Origin: WHTI01 sp963756365
GTDB taxonomy: Bacteria > Actinomycetota > CADDZG01 > WHSQ01
Assembly: GCA_963756365.1 (NCBI GenBank)
Contig: CAVWNF010000003.1
Span: 1,488,001 to 1,552,000, forward strand
Length of the DNA: 64,000 bases
Direction: 5' to 3'
The notes under the pieces were generated by a model, which was not told the origin of the DNA, ran no database searches, and was given only the letters and a program-made list of their open reading frames with translations. Shown here in pieces: positions 52,961 through 63,387 of the stretch (positions are counted from its first letter, which is position 1; each line of letters starts with the position of its first letter). Both the position numbers and the translations under genes were made by a program.

Positions 52961-53823
52961 ATGGAGGTGTTCCGCCCCACCGATCTCGCAGAAGCACTGC
53001 TGATCAAGTCTCAACATCCAGGGGCCGTCCCCATGGCCGGGGGCACGGATCTGATGGTGGAACTCAACTTCGACAGGCGCCGGCCAGAGGTCATCCTGGA
53101 CCTGACCCGCTGCGACGAACTCGCCGACGTGGGGACGCGATAACGGCTCGGTGAGGATCGGCGCCGGAGTCTCCTACTCGCGGCATCATCGCGGAGCTTG
53201 CCGCCGATCTACCCGGCCTCGCTATCGCGTCCCGGACAGTGGGGTCGCCTCAGATCCGCAACCGCGGCACCCTCGGCGGCAACCTGGGAACGGCATCGCC
53301 TGCGGGGGATGGGGTCCCACCCTTGGTCGCCGTCGGGGCCGAGGTCGAACTCGCATCGAGTGCAGCCACCCGGCGGATGCCGGTCGCCGACTTCATAACC
53401 GACGTCAAGAAGAACGCTCTCGAAGATGACGAGTTGATCGTCGCGGTCCACATCTCCGCGGCGAAAGGGCCACAGCAGTTCTCGAAGATCGGAACCAGGA
53501 ACGCGATGGTGATCGCGGTTGCGACCTTCGCCATCTCGCTCGACCTCGAGGCACGCACGGTTGGTGCGGCCGTAGGCTCCGCATCTCCGCGGCCCCTGAT
53601 CCCAGCAGAGGCGTGCACCGACCTGGCCGCCTCCCTCGATTGGGACGGCATGTCACCCATCCCTGAAGAGATCGCCACCGGGTTCGGGAACGCGGTAGGG
53701 GCGGTCGCCACCCCGATCGACGACGTTCGAGGCACTGCCGCCTATCGCCGTCACGCGGTCGCAACGATGGCCCGGCGCGCCCTTGGCTGGACTTGGGACG
53801 AGGCCCGGGGAACCCGATCATGA
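52961..53823 (+). CDS. Xanthine dehydrogenase FAD-binding subunit, two frame breaks
   Basis: CO-dehydrogenase-type flavoprotein subunit (YgfM/XdhB). HPGAVPMAGGTDLMVELNF is the FAD pyrophosphate motif, then RIGAGVSYSR, GSPQIRNRGTLGGNLGTASP (second FAD motif) and the C-terminal FAD-binding domain. The frame breaks at 53138 (ADVGT then DNGSVRIGAG) and 53184 (SYSR then IIAELAADLPGLA); removing both bases gives 286 residues, a normal size. It passes electrons from the FeS subunit to the acceptor and may serve both Mo hydroxylases. ATG directly follows the carbamate-kinase stop. Confidence 0.85.
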
Positions 53824-54290
53824 GGATGATCCTCGACGTCAACGGTGAACGCCACGAGGTCGACGGCGCGTGGGAGGGCGAGAGCCTGCTCTACGTGCTC
53901 AGAGAGCGACTGGGCTTGCCGGGCAGCAAGAACGCGTGCGAGCAAGGCGAGTGCGGCTCGTGCTCGGTGTACATGGACGACACCGTCGTGTGCGCATGTC
54001 TGGTGCTCGCAGCACAAGCGGAGGGGCGCAAGGTCGTTACCGTCGAAGGACTCGCAGATTCACATGAAGACCTCCATCCCGTTCAAGAGGCGTTCTTGGA
54101 AGCTGGCGCCGTGCAATGTGGCTTCTGCACCCCGGGTCTGATCGTTGCCACCCACGATCTCCTGCAGCGGAAACCGTCACCATCCGAGTCCGAGATCCGA
54201 GAGGCGCTCGCGGGGAACCTGTGTCGCTGCACGGGATACGAGAAGATCCTCGATGCCGTGAACCTCGCGGCGGAGTGGCAGTCGTCGTGA
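53820..54290 (+). CDS. Xanthine dehydrogenase [2Fe-2S] subunit
   Basis: 156 residues from ATG 53820 (4-base overlap). Plant-type cluster: CEQGECGSCSVYMDDTVVC; second cluster: QCGFCTPGLIV and NLCRCTGYEKI. All eight cysteines are present. It relays electrons from the Mo centre to FAD. Reading frame intact. The next gene starts inside its stop (GTGA). Confidence 0.93.
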   Translation: MRMILDVNGERHEVDGAWEGESLLYVLRERLGLPGSKNACEQGECGSCSVYMDDTVVCACLVLAAQAEGRKVVTVEGLADSHEDLHPVQEAFLEAGAVQCGFCTPGLIVATHDLLQRKPSPSESEIREALAGNLCRCTGYEKILDAVNLAAEWQSS

Positions 54291-55643
54291 CAACCCTCGT
54301 GCTTGATGGGTGCGTGATAGCGACGATGGATCCAGCGGGTAGCGAGATCTCCAACGGTTACATCGCTATCGATGGGACGAGGATCGAATCACTCGGGACA
54401 GGACCTGCGCCCGAGATCGAGGGTGCACAACGGATCGACTGCCGCGGGCTCCTAGCGACACCCGGGCTGATCAACACGCACCACCACTTGTATCAATGGC
54501 TCACTCGAGGTCTGGCGCAAGAAGCCACGCTTTTCGAGTGGCTCACCGAGCTGTACCCGCGCTGGGCGCTGATCGACGACGACATGCAGAACGCCGCCGC
54601 TCGGGCGGGACTAGCTGCGTTGCTGACGTCCGGGTGTACGACGTCGATGGACCATCACTACGTGTTCCCGCACGGTGCTGGTGATCTTCTCGGTATCGAG
54701 ATCGGTGCCGCGCAGTGAGCTAGGGATCAGGTTCCACCCAACGAGAGGCTCCATGGATCTCGGAGTTAAAGATGGGGGCCTTCCTCCCGACAGCGTGGTC
54801 GAGGAGATCGATGTCATCCTCGCTTCAACCGAAGCGGCCATCGCTGCCCACCACGATCCTTCGTTCGACTCCATGGTCAGGATCGCCGTTGCTCCTTGCT
54901 CCCCGTTCTCTGCTACGGGGGAACTGATGAAGGCCTCGGCCGAGCTGGCGCGCTCCAAAGGTGTTCGTCTGCACACCCACCTCGCCGAGACGATCGACGA
55001 GGAAGAGTTCTGCCTGGAGCGCTTCGGGATGAGACCGACCGAGTATCTGGATTCGCTCGGGTGGCTCGGCGACGACGTGTGGTTGGCCCACTGCATCCAC
55101 CTATCGGACGAAGATGTCACCCGGTTCGGCACCACCCGCACAGGGGCGGCCCATTGCCCAACCTCGAACGCTCGGTTGGGCGCCGGCATAGCCCGAGTCG
55201 TAGATCTCATCGGAGCGGGCGCTCCGGTCGGGCTCGGGGTGGACGGAGCCGCCTCGAACGAGGGGGGTCACCTTTCGGCCGAGCCACGGGCCGCCTTGAT
55301 GCTCGCCCGGCTGCGTGGGGGCCCGTCCGCACTCAGCGCCCGCGACGCGCTATCGATCGCGACGATCGGTGGGGCTCGGTGCCTCGGTCGCGAGGACGAG
55401 ATCGGGTCTTTGGAGGTGGGCAAGTTGGCCGACGTAGCTCTATGGAAGATCGACGGTCTCGAGGATGCTGGGATCGAGGACCCTCTCGCCGCACTCGTGC
55501 TCGGAACGCCTCGGCGCGCTCACCACGTCATCGTCAACGGCGAGGTCGTCGTCGAGGCGGGTGCCCCCACCAGAGCCGACGTTGAAGCGCTCGCCACGGA
55601 TCTCGACAAGCACGCACGTCGGCTGGCGGAGGCGTTCTCGTGA
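54287..55643 (+). CDS. 8-oxoguanine deaminase-like amidohydrolase, one frame break
   Basis: ATPGLINTHHHLYQWLTRGL, LFEWLTELYPRWALIDDDM and SGCTTSMDHHYVFP match 8-oxoguanine deaminases; RLHTHLAETIDEE, LAHCIHLSDED and GLGVDGAASNEG carry the remaining metal and catalytic residues. The frame breaks at about 54716 (EIGAA then ELGIRFHPTRGSMDLG); one base removed gives 451 residues, a normal length. The product from 8-oxoguanine would be urate, fitting the cluster. Coupled by 4-base overlaps on both sides. Other substrates (guanine, isoguanine-like) cannot be excluded. Confidence 0.83.
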
Positions 55644-57958
55644 CGACCCGGAACGGAACCCGGGGTTGCTCCCCCACGGATCGTCGAACCGACGCCGGGC
55701 GGGATCGGCGAGAGCGTCATCAGACCGGACGGCGTACCCAAGGTGACCGGAGAGTTCGCCTACTCCTCGGATCTCTGGGCCGAGGGGATGTTGTGGGGCG
55801 CGACCGTAAGGAGCCCACACCCGCGCGCACGGATCATTTCGGTCGACATCAGCAAGGCCCTCGCTCTCGACGGGGTGTGGGCGGTGCTCACCCACGACGA
55901 CGTACCGGGCCGGAAGACCTACGGACTCGAGTTCGCCGGATCAACCGGTTCTGGCATGGGAGGTGATCCGATACCAGGGTGAGGCGGTCGCGTTGATCGC
56001 CGCAGAGCATCCCGAAACCGCGCGCCGAGGCGCAGAGTTGGTCGAGGTCGTTTACGACGTTCTCGATCCGATCACGGACCCGGAGGCAGCGATAGCAGAC
56101 GAAGTCCGACCCCCTCCATCCTGAGGGGAACCTGATACGCCACGTGAAGATCCGCTCCGGCGACCAGTCCCCGATCGCAGATGTGGTCGTCTCCGGCGAC
56201 TACGAGATCGGTATGCAGGATCAAGCTTTCCTGCGGCCCGAATCGGGCCTCGCCGTGCCCGATGGAGAAGGTGGGGTCGATCTTTACGTCGCTACCCAAT
56301 GGCTCCATGTTGATCTCGGACAGCTCGCTCAGTCGCTTGGACTTGCTGAGGAACGCGTTCGGATCACCCTGGCCGGCGTCGGCGGTGCATTCGGCGCACG
56401 CGAGGACCTCTCGATGCAGATCCATTGCTGCATGCTTGCGCTCCACACGAACCGGCCAGTGAAGATGATGTACTCCCGTGAGGAGTCGTTCTTCGGCCAC
56501 GTTCATCGGCACCCGGCCAAGATGCACTACGAGCACGGAGCTACGACCGAGGGCGACCTCGTTTACGTCAAGGCACGACTCGTGCTCGACGGCGGTGCAT
56601 ACGCTTCTTCCTCGACCGCGGTTATCAGTAACGCTTCGTGCTTCGCCATCGGCCCGTACGAGTGCCCGAACGCGACCATCGACGGCTACGTCGTCTATAC
56701 GAACAACCCTCCATGCGGTGCGATGCGGGGCTTCGGCTCGGTGCAGGCCTGCTTCGCTCACGAATCTCAGATGGACAAACTCGCGGCGGCCCTCGATATG
56801 GATCCGGTCGAGCTGAGGCTCCGGAACGCCATGACGACCGGGTCCCGGCTGCCAACCGGACAGGTCGTGACGGGACCGGCGCCGGTGGCGGAGCTATTGG
56901 AATCGATCCGATCGATGCCGCTGCCGAAAGACGAGCCACGCGACGGCCCTCTCGATCTCACCCGCTTCCCGGGTGGCGTTTCGAACACCACCCACGGCGA
57001 AGGCGTTCGAAGAGGCGTCGGCTACGGGGTCGGGTTCAAGAACATCGCCTACTCGGAGGGCTTCGACGACTACTCCACGGCACGCGTGAGGCTTTCGATC
57101 ACCGCTGGTGAACCGGTCGTAGAGGTCCACACCGCCGCCGCCGAGGTCGGACAGGGACTCGTCACCATCCAGATGCAGATCGCGCGCACCGAACTCGGGA
57201 TCGAACAGGTCGTCGTGCTCCCCGCTGACACTCAGGTCGGGTCCGCTGGCTCGACCTCGGCCTCGAGGCAGACCTGGATGACCGGGGCCGCGGTGAGGAA
57301 GGCATGTGAGGAGATCCGCCGCCAGGTACTCGAGCGCGCTGCGAGAACGTGCGGAGTCAGGGTCGCCTGCTGTCGATGGGGGGCGGAGCGATCATCACGC
57401 CCACCGGCGAGGTGGTCATCGACCTCGCTGCCCTGCTAGGCGAGCGACTCCATCGAGGAAACGTACGAGTATCACCATCGCAAGACGTTCCCGCTCGATC
57501 CCGAGACCGGTCAGGGCGACGCCCACGTCGCGTTCGCGTTCTCGGCGCACCGTGCCGTTTGTGACGTCGACACCGAGCTGGGCCTTGTGAAGGTGATCGA
57601 GTTAGCGACGGCCCAGGACGTCGGAAAGGCGCTCAACCCCCAGGCCGTCGAGGGCCAGATCGAAGGTGGAACGGCGCAAGGTCTCGGCCTCGCAGTGATG
57701 GAGGAGATCGTCATCGAGGACGGCAAGATCCGGAACCCCTCGTTCACCGACTACCTGATCCCAACCATCCTTGACATGCCACCGATGCAGATCGACGTCA
57801 TGGAACTCGGCGACCCAGACTCCGAATACGGCATCAAGGGCGTCGGCGAGCCCCCGACGATCTCATCGACCCCCGCCGTGCTCTCGGCACTCCGCGCGGC
57901 AAGTGGTAAGCCGCTCGAGAGGATCCCCGTGCGCCCCGACGACTTCCTCGACCTATGA
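55640..57958 (+). CDS. Xanthine dehydrogenase molybdenum subunit, six frame breaks
   Basis: GESVIRPDGVPKVTGEFAYS, SDLWAEGMLWGATVRSPHPR, VGGAFGAREDLSMQIHCCML, PCGAMRGFGSVQACFAHESQ, EVGQGLVTIQMQIARTELGI and the C-terminal YGIKGVGEPPTISSTPAVLS with active-site Glu are the Mo-pterin subunit. Extra bases fall at 55664, 55938, 56104, 57347, 57360 and 57445, each a +1 shift between well-conserved segments. Removing all six gives 770 residues, the family length, and no stop remains. It probably oxidises hypoxanthine and xanthine to urate. Start GTG 55640 (GTGA overlap); the stop overlaps ade. Confidence 0.83.
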
Positions 57959-59664
57959 ACAGGGCACGCCTGATCGCCGTCGCCCGCGGAGACGAGCCAC
58001 CGGACCTCGTCATCGAGAACGCCCGGGTGTTCTCCTCGTTCACCAAGGAATGGCTCGAAACTCCGGTTGCGATCGCGGAAGGAAGGGTCGCCGGTTTCGA
58101 TCCTGGCAAGGGCGGTCACCGTATCGATGCCGAAGGGGGGCACCTGGTCCCCGGTTTCATCGACGCCCACGTCCACATCGAATCTTCGAAACTGATGGTC
58201 GACGAGTTCGCGCGCGTCTTGCTCTCGCACGGCACGACGTCCGTCGTTTGTGATCCACACGAGATCGCCAACGTGCTGGGCACCGATGGGATCCATTGGT
58301 TGCTCGATGTGTGCGAGGGGCTCCCCCTCGACGTGTGGGTGATGGCGTCCTCGTGCGTACCCGCGTCCTCGTTCGAGTCGCCTCGCCGCCCCTTCACGAT
58401 CGGGGACCTTGAATCCATCCTCAACCGGAAGCATGCCCTCGGTATCGCAGAGATGATGAACTTCCCCGGAGTCATCTCCGGGGCAGAGGACGAGGTTGCC
58501 AAGCTTGAGATCGCAGCGGCGACGCATGTCGACGGCCACGCCCCGGGAGTCAGTGGGCGAGACCTCGACGCATACATCGCCGCCGGGATCCGTAGCGATC
58601 ACGAAGCGACGACCTACGAAGAGGCCGTCGAGAAGAGACGCCGGGGGATGTGGGTCCTTCTACGCGAGGCGTCCAACGCGCGGAACCTGGTAGCCCTCCT
58701 GCCGATGGTCAAGGAACTCGGACCGGAGAACTGCGCGTTCTGCACCGACGATCGGGAGCCGGATCTCCTCTACCGAGAGGGTTCCATCAATCAGATGTGC
58801 CGCATCGCGGTTGCCCACGGCCTCGCCCCCGAAGACGCGTTGCTGATGGCATCCCTGAACCCTGCCCGCTATCACGGTCTGAAAGATGTCGGCGTGATCG
58901 GTCCGGGCTATAAAGCCGATCTGATCTTGCTCGATGATCTCGTGGCCTTCCGTCCTTCGCTGGTGTGGAAGGACGGGCGCATGGTGGTCGAAGACGGCGT
59001 CGCGGTTGGAGTCGAGGACCGCGCCGTTCCTCTCTGGGTGAGGCGCTCGGTCCGGAACGCTCCGGTGGCCGAGAGCGATCTGCGCATCGAAAGTCCCGGG
59101 GGCAGCCTGCGGGTGATCGAGATCGTGCCCGAGCAGTTGCTGACCAACGAGATCCACATGGACGCCAAGATCTCGTCGGGCGTCGCGGTCGCCGATCCCG
59201 AACGCGATATGGCCAAGATCGTGGTCGTCGAGCGTCACCACGCGACCGGGCGTATCGGCAAGGGCTTCGTCACCGGGTTCGGCCTGCAACGCGGAGCGTT
59301 CGCTTCGACCGTTGCTCACGACGCTCACAACATCGTGGTGGTCGGCGCGGACGATGCCGACATCGCCCGGTGTATCGAGCGGCTGGAACAACTCGGGGGT
59401 GGGATCGTGGCGGTCGAGGGCGGCGAGGTCCTCGGGGAGCTCCCACTGCCCGTCGCTGGGCTCCTAGCGGACCTCCCGGTGGATGAGGTCGTGGCCCGGC
59501 TCGACGACCTTCACGAGCACCTGAGCACCCTTGGAGTGACCGTGGTTTCGCCGTTCATGACGTTGTCGTTCCTGGCCCTCTCGGTGATCCCCAGCCTCAA
59601 GATCACCGACCGTGGACTGATCGACGTGGATCGATTCCAGATCGTCCCTCTCGAGGTCACGTGA
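57955..59664 (+). CDS. ade: Adenine deaminase
   Basis: 569 residues, intact. It converts adenine to hypoxanthine and ammonia. LVPGFIDAHVHIESSKLMVD, CDPHEIANVLGTDGI, EMMNFPGVISGAEDE, VDGHAPGVSG, CAFCTDDREPDLL and the C-terminal VVSPFMTLSFLALSVIPSLK are diagnostic of bacterial Ade. ATG overlaps the previous stop (ATGA) and its stop overlaps the next start (GTGA). It feeds hypoxanthine to the xanthine dehydrogenase encoded upstream. Confidence 0.95.
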   Translation: MNRARLIAVARGDEPPDLVIENARVFSSFTKEWLETPVAIAEGRVAGFDPGKGGHRIDAEGGHLVPGFIDAHVHIESSKLMVDEFARVLLSHGTTSVVCDPHEIANVLGTDGIHWLLDVCEGLPLDVWVMASSCVPASSFESPRRPFTIGDLESILNRKHALGIAEMMNFPGVISGAEDEVAKLEIAAATHVDGHAPGVSGRDLDAYIAAGIRSDHEATTYEEAVEKRRRGMWVLLREASNARNLVALLPMVKELGPENCAFCTDDREPDLLYREGSINQMCRIAVAHGLAPEDALLMASLNPARYHGLKDVGVIGPGYKADLILLDDLVAFRPSLVWKDGRMVVEDGVAVGVEDRAVPLWVRRSVRNAPVAESDLRIESPGGSLRVIEIVPEQLLTNEIHMDAKISSGVAVADPERDMAKIVVVERHHATGRIGKGFVTGFGLQRGAFASTVAHDAHNIVVVGADDADIARCIERLEQLGGGIVAVEGGEVLGELPLPVAGLLADLPVDEVVARLDDLHEHLSTLGVTVVSPFMTLSFLALSVIPSLKITDRGLIDVDRFQIVPLEVT

Positions 59665-60192
59665 GTCTGGCTACAGAGCTCGCCGCGGTCGCCGCAGGGC
59701 TCGAGGCTCTGAACGGTGAGGGACGCTCAGCGGTCGTGTGGGACCTCAGCCACGATGAGCCTCTGGTGCTTCACGCGGGGCGTCACGCGCGCTCCGTCCT
59801 CGTTGAGAAAGCGACGATCGCGCTCGGCCTCGGGCGAAGAAGAGTTCGAGGTGGACGACGGACCTGGGGTGAGAGGCAAGGTCGTCTCGTGCGGATCCGG
59901 TGGCGATCGAGCCGCCTACGGGTTGTTCCTCCATGGTGCAGGTACCCCCCACCTGGGTACGACCACCGAGGGCCTGATCGAAGCGGCAGAGAGATCCCTT
60001 GGCAAACGGGTCGCCGAGATGAGCCGGGAGGAACGCCAGGAGGTCGTGCGATTCCTCGACGAAAGAGGTGTGTTCATGCTACGGAAGGGCGTGGAGACGG
60101 TGGCGGACCGCCTCGGGGTCACGAGGTTCACGATCTACAACTATCTCGACCGGGACACGTTTGGAGAAGGACCGTCAGGCGAGGCACAATAG
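59661..60192 (+). CDS. YheO/DauR-like HTH transcriptional regulator, one frame break
   Basis: An N-terminal sensor-like domain (RSAVVWDLSHDEPLVLHAG) and a C-terminal helix-turn-helix of the HTH_22 kind (EVVRFLDERGVFMLRKGVE, VADRLGVTRFTIYNYLDR). The frame breaks at 59832 (TIALGL then GEEEFEVDDGPGVRGK); one base removed gives 176 residues. Last gene of unit 3, coupled to ade by a 4-base overlap, so it is the best candidate regulator of the island and of the TCAACA-N3-TGTTGA sites. That link is inference. The N-terminal domain is shorter than the usual YheO PAS-like domain. Confidence 0.65.
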
Positions 60193-60201
60193 CCTCAGAC
60201 C

Positions 60202-60223
60202 GGGTTGGAACAGGGTTGGAACA
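60202..60223. repeat. Two tandem 11-base repeats upstream of pruA
   Basis: GGGTTGGAACA occurs twice head to tail (60202-60212 and 60213-60223), one helical turn apart, 41 bases before the pruA ATG. The spacing suits two copies of an activator or repressor on one face of DNA. Confidence 0.5.
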
Positions 60224-60263
60224 AGGGTCAGGACAACAGGGGACGAACGGGAGTGAGACCATC

Positions 60264-61911
60264 ATGAGCGAGAACCACGCGCCCACCACGATCTTCGGAT
60301 CACCGGGCACACCACCATTGGCCAACGAGAAGGTCCTGGACTATCGCCCTGGATCTCCCGAGCGAACCTCGCTTGAGGCCGAACTGAAGCGGCAGAAGGG
60401 CGAGACGCGCGTCGCTCCCCTCATCATCGACGGCGACGAGGTCGAAACCGGCAACACCTTCGAGATCACCGCGCCGCATGACCACTCGCAGAAGCTCGCC
60501 GACCGTCCACGCCTCTGGGCCCGAGCACGTGGACGCTGCCATCCGATCGTCGCTCGATGCCGCCCGCGATTGGGCGGCTCTCCCCTGGCAGGATCGGGTC
60601 GCCGTGTTCTTGCGGGCGGCTGACCTGGTGGCTGGCCCATGGCGTGACCGGATCAACGCGTCGACGATCCTCGGTCAGTCGAAGTCCATCTATCAGTCTG
60701 AGATCGACGCGATCGCGGAGATGGCCGACTTCTGGCGCTACAACGCGCACTTCGTGGAGCGTATCTACGCGGAGCAGCCGACCTCGGCCCCCGGGATGTG
60801 GAACTACTTGGACTACCGACCGCTCGAGGGCTTCGTGCTTGCCGTCACTCCCTTCAACTTCACGTGCATCGGAGCGAACCTATCGAGCACTCCCGCGATG
60901 ATGGGGAACGTCGTCCTCTGGAAGCCGTCCGAGAAGCAGGCGCATTCGGCGCAGTACACGATGGAACTGCTCCTCGAAGCCGGGTTGCCGCCCGGGGTCA
61001 TCAACCTCGTTCACGGGGACGGAGCGATGATCTCTGACGTTTGCTTGCGCCACCCTGACTTCGCCGGTCTGCACTTCACCGGGTCGACGACGGTGTTCCG
61101 TTCGCTCTGGAAGCGAGCGGGCGAGAATCTCGAGAACTACCGCTCATATCCGCGCCTCGTCGGTGAGACCGGCGGCAAGGACTTCATCGTCGCCCACCCC
61201 TCGGCGCAGATCGACAGTCTGGTTGTAGGCATGGGACGGGGTGCCTTCGAGTACCAGGGTCAGAAGTGCTCGGCACCGTCGCGCGCGTACATCCCGAGGT
61301 CACTCTGGAAAGACGTCCGCGAGGGCTTGGTGGAACTCGCCGAGTCGATCCCCCAGGGAGACCCATCCGACCTCAGCAACTTCATGGGCGCCGTGATCGA
61401 GCGATCCGCCTTCGACCGACACAAGGAAGCGGTCGAGAAGGCGGTTGCTGCCGGGACGGAGGTCGTTACCGGAGGAAAGTTCGACGACTCGGACGGCTGG
61501 TTCGTGCCTCCGACGGTGCTGCTGACAGAGAACCCGCAAGCCGACACGATGGTGCGCGAACTGTTCGGACCGGTGCTTACCGTCTACGTCTACGACGACA
61601 GCGACTGGGACAAGACCTTGGACGTCGTCGACCAGACCAGCCCATACGCACTTACCGGTGCCGTGTTCTCGACCGATCGAGCGGCGATATCGCAGGCGAC
61701 CAACCGTCTCCGCAACGCGGCCGGCAACTTCTACATCAATGACAAGCCAACGGGAGCCGTCGTGGGCCAGCAGCCGTTCGGTGGCGCCCGAGCGTCAGGC
61801 ACGAACGACAAGGCCGGCTCGATCTACAACCCGCTCAGGTGGACCACCCCACGGACGATCAAGGAGACTTTCGTCCCGCCCACCGACTGGCGCTACCCGC
61901 ACCTCGGCTGA
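60264..61911 (+). CDS. pruA: Delta-1-pyrroline-5-carboxylate dehydrogenase, one frame break
   Basis: Aldehyde dehydrogenase that oxidises glutamate semialdehyde to glutamate, last step of proline and ornithine breakdown. The N-terminus VLDYRPGSPERTSLEAELKR and NYLDYRPLEGFVLAVTPFNF are typical of the ALDH4-like form; FTGSTTVF, LVGETGGKDFIVAHP with catalytic Glu, YQGQKCSAPSRAYIP with catalytic Cys, and ELFGPVLTVYVYDD follow. The frame breaks at 60501 (QKLA then TVHASGPEHVDAAI); one base removed gives 548 residues. ATG 60264 is preceded by GGGAG. It has its own upstream region, so it is probably a separate unit; the partner proline dehydrogenase is absent. Confidence 0.88.
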
Positions 61912-61925
61912 GATCTGACAATGAG

Positions 61926-61954
61926 AAAGGGCCCCCGGAATCCGGGGGCCCTTT
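61926..61954. terminator. Bidirectional hairpin terminator
   Basis: A perfect 13-bp stem, AAAGGGCCCCCGG (61926-61938) and CCGGGGGCCCTTT (61942-61954), with a 3-base loop. The A- and T-runs at its ends let it work in both directions, between the convergent pruA and permease genes. Confidence 0.85.
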
Positions 61955-61968
61955 CCTGTGCGAGCCTT

Positions 61969-63387
61969 CTAGGCGAACCAGTCCCGCACGTAGAAGATGC
62001 CGAAGTAGACGACGAAAGCTCCGGCAGCGATGTACATCATGCCCGATACCTCGCTCGCCTTACCTCGTGCCAGCTTGAGGAACACGTAGGTGACGAACCC
62101 TGCGCCGATACCGTTCGTGATCGAGTACGTGAACGGCATGATGACCATCGTTAGGAACGCAGGTAGCGCCAACTCGATGTCATCCCACGGGATCTGCCTC
62201 ACGCCCCTGATCATCAGGAACCCGACCAGAACCAACGCCGGTGCAGACGCCTGGAACGGGACGATCAGTGCCAGTGGCGAGAAGAAGATCGCCAGCAGGA
62301 AGAGACCGCCCGTGACCACCGAGGTGAGCCCGGTTCGGCCCCCTGCTGCGATCCCAGATGCGCTCTCGATATACGTGGTGTTGGACGATGCCGAGAATGC
62401 TCCACCGACAGCTGCGGCGACCGAGTCGACCTCGAGCACCTTGTCGATGTCCGGCAGTTTCCCCTCGGCGGTGAGAAGACCAGCCTCCTCGCCGAGACCG
62501 ACAACGGTTCCCATCGTGTCGAAGAAGTCAGCGATCATCAGCGTGAACACGGCGAGGATCGCCGATATCGCGCCCAACTCCGCCCAGTAGCCGAACGAGA
62601 AGTTCCCTATCAACTCGAAGTTGTCGCCGCTCGGCATGTCCACCGGACTCTGCCAGTTCGCTAACGGACCGAAGCCCGTTCCGTCAAGGAACGCTTCGTT
62701 GACGATGACTGCTATGACGGTCGTGGCTAGGATCCCGATGAGCAAAGAACCCTTTACCTCGCGCATGTAGAGGAACGAGATCAGCAGGAAGCCGATGATA
62801 AAGATGCCTATCGGCCACCCCACCAACTCCCCACCGGTACCCATCCCGACGATCGGGGTCCCCGGAGTTACGAACCCCGCGTCAACGAGTCCGATGAACG
62901 CGATGAACAACCCGATGCCGACCGCGATCGCGTGCTTGATCGGCAGTGGCACCGCATCCATGACCGCTTGTCTGAACTTGGTGAGCACCAAGATCAGGAT
63001 GAGGATCCCCTCGGTCACGACCACGCCCATAGCCTCGGGCCACGTCAGCATGTTGCCGCCAACGAGTTGGAACGCAACCACGCCGTTCAGGCCGAGGCCG
63101 GCGGCGATCGCGAATGGGTAGTTGGCGTACGAACCCATCGCAAGTGTTAGCAACCCCGCCGCCAGAGCGGTGACGGTCAATACTGCGGGGCCGCTGAGTA
63201 CCGTGCCCTCTCTGTCGGGCAACGCGGTCAGGATGGCCGGATTCAGGAACAGGATGTAGGCCATCGTCATGAACGTCGTTGCCCCCGCAACGACTTCCTT
63301 GCGAACGGTAGAGCCCCGTTCGGTGATCTTGAAGTACCCGTCCAGCCCGCTTCCTCGCGATTGGACAGACTGTGCCAAGAGGCACAC
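61969..63387 (-). CDS. NCS2-family purine permease (AzgA/PbuG-like)
   Basis: 472 residues, about 12-14 membrane segments. VVAGATTFMTMAYILFLNPA at the start, NYPFAIAAGLGLNGVVAFQL, MIADFFDTMGTVVGLGEEAG, the VGGAFSASSNTTYIESASGI segment and SGIAAGGRTGLTSVVTGGLF are the AzgA-group motifs (adenine, guanine and hypoxanthine uptake). It starts at GTG 63387 with AAGGGGG upstream. It probably imports the purines broken down by the neighbouring island. Confidence 0.88.
   Translation of the reverse strand: MCLLAQSVQSRGSGLDGYFKITERGSTVRKEVVAGATTFMTMAYILFLNPAILTALPDREGTVLSGPAVLTVTALAAGLLTLAMGSYANYPFAIAAGLGLNGVVAFQLVGGNMLTWPEAMGVVVTEGILILILVLTKFRQAVMDAVPLPIKHAIAVGIGLFIAFIGLVDAGFVTPGTPIVGMGTGGELVGWPIGIFIIGFLLISFLYMREVKGSLLIGILATTVIAVIVNEAFLDGTGFGPLANWQSPVDMPSGDNFELIGNFSFGYWAELGAISAILAVFTLMIADFFDTMGTVVGLGEEAGLLTAEGKLPDIDKVLEVDSVAAAVGGAFSASSNTTYIESASGIAAGGRTGLTSVVTGGLFLLAIFFSPLALIVPFQASAPALVLVGFLMIRGVRQIPWDDIELALPAFLTMVIMPFTYSITNGIGAGFVTYVFLKLARGKASEVSGMMYIAAGAFVVYFGIFYVRDWFA

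Noticed and set aside
55640..57958. Molybdenum subunit as a decayed pseudogene
   Set aside because: All six breaks are single extra bases, every intervening segment is conserved, and removing them restores the exact family length with no further stops.
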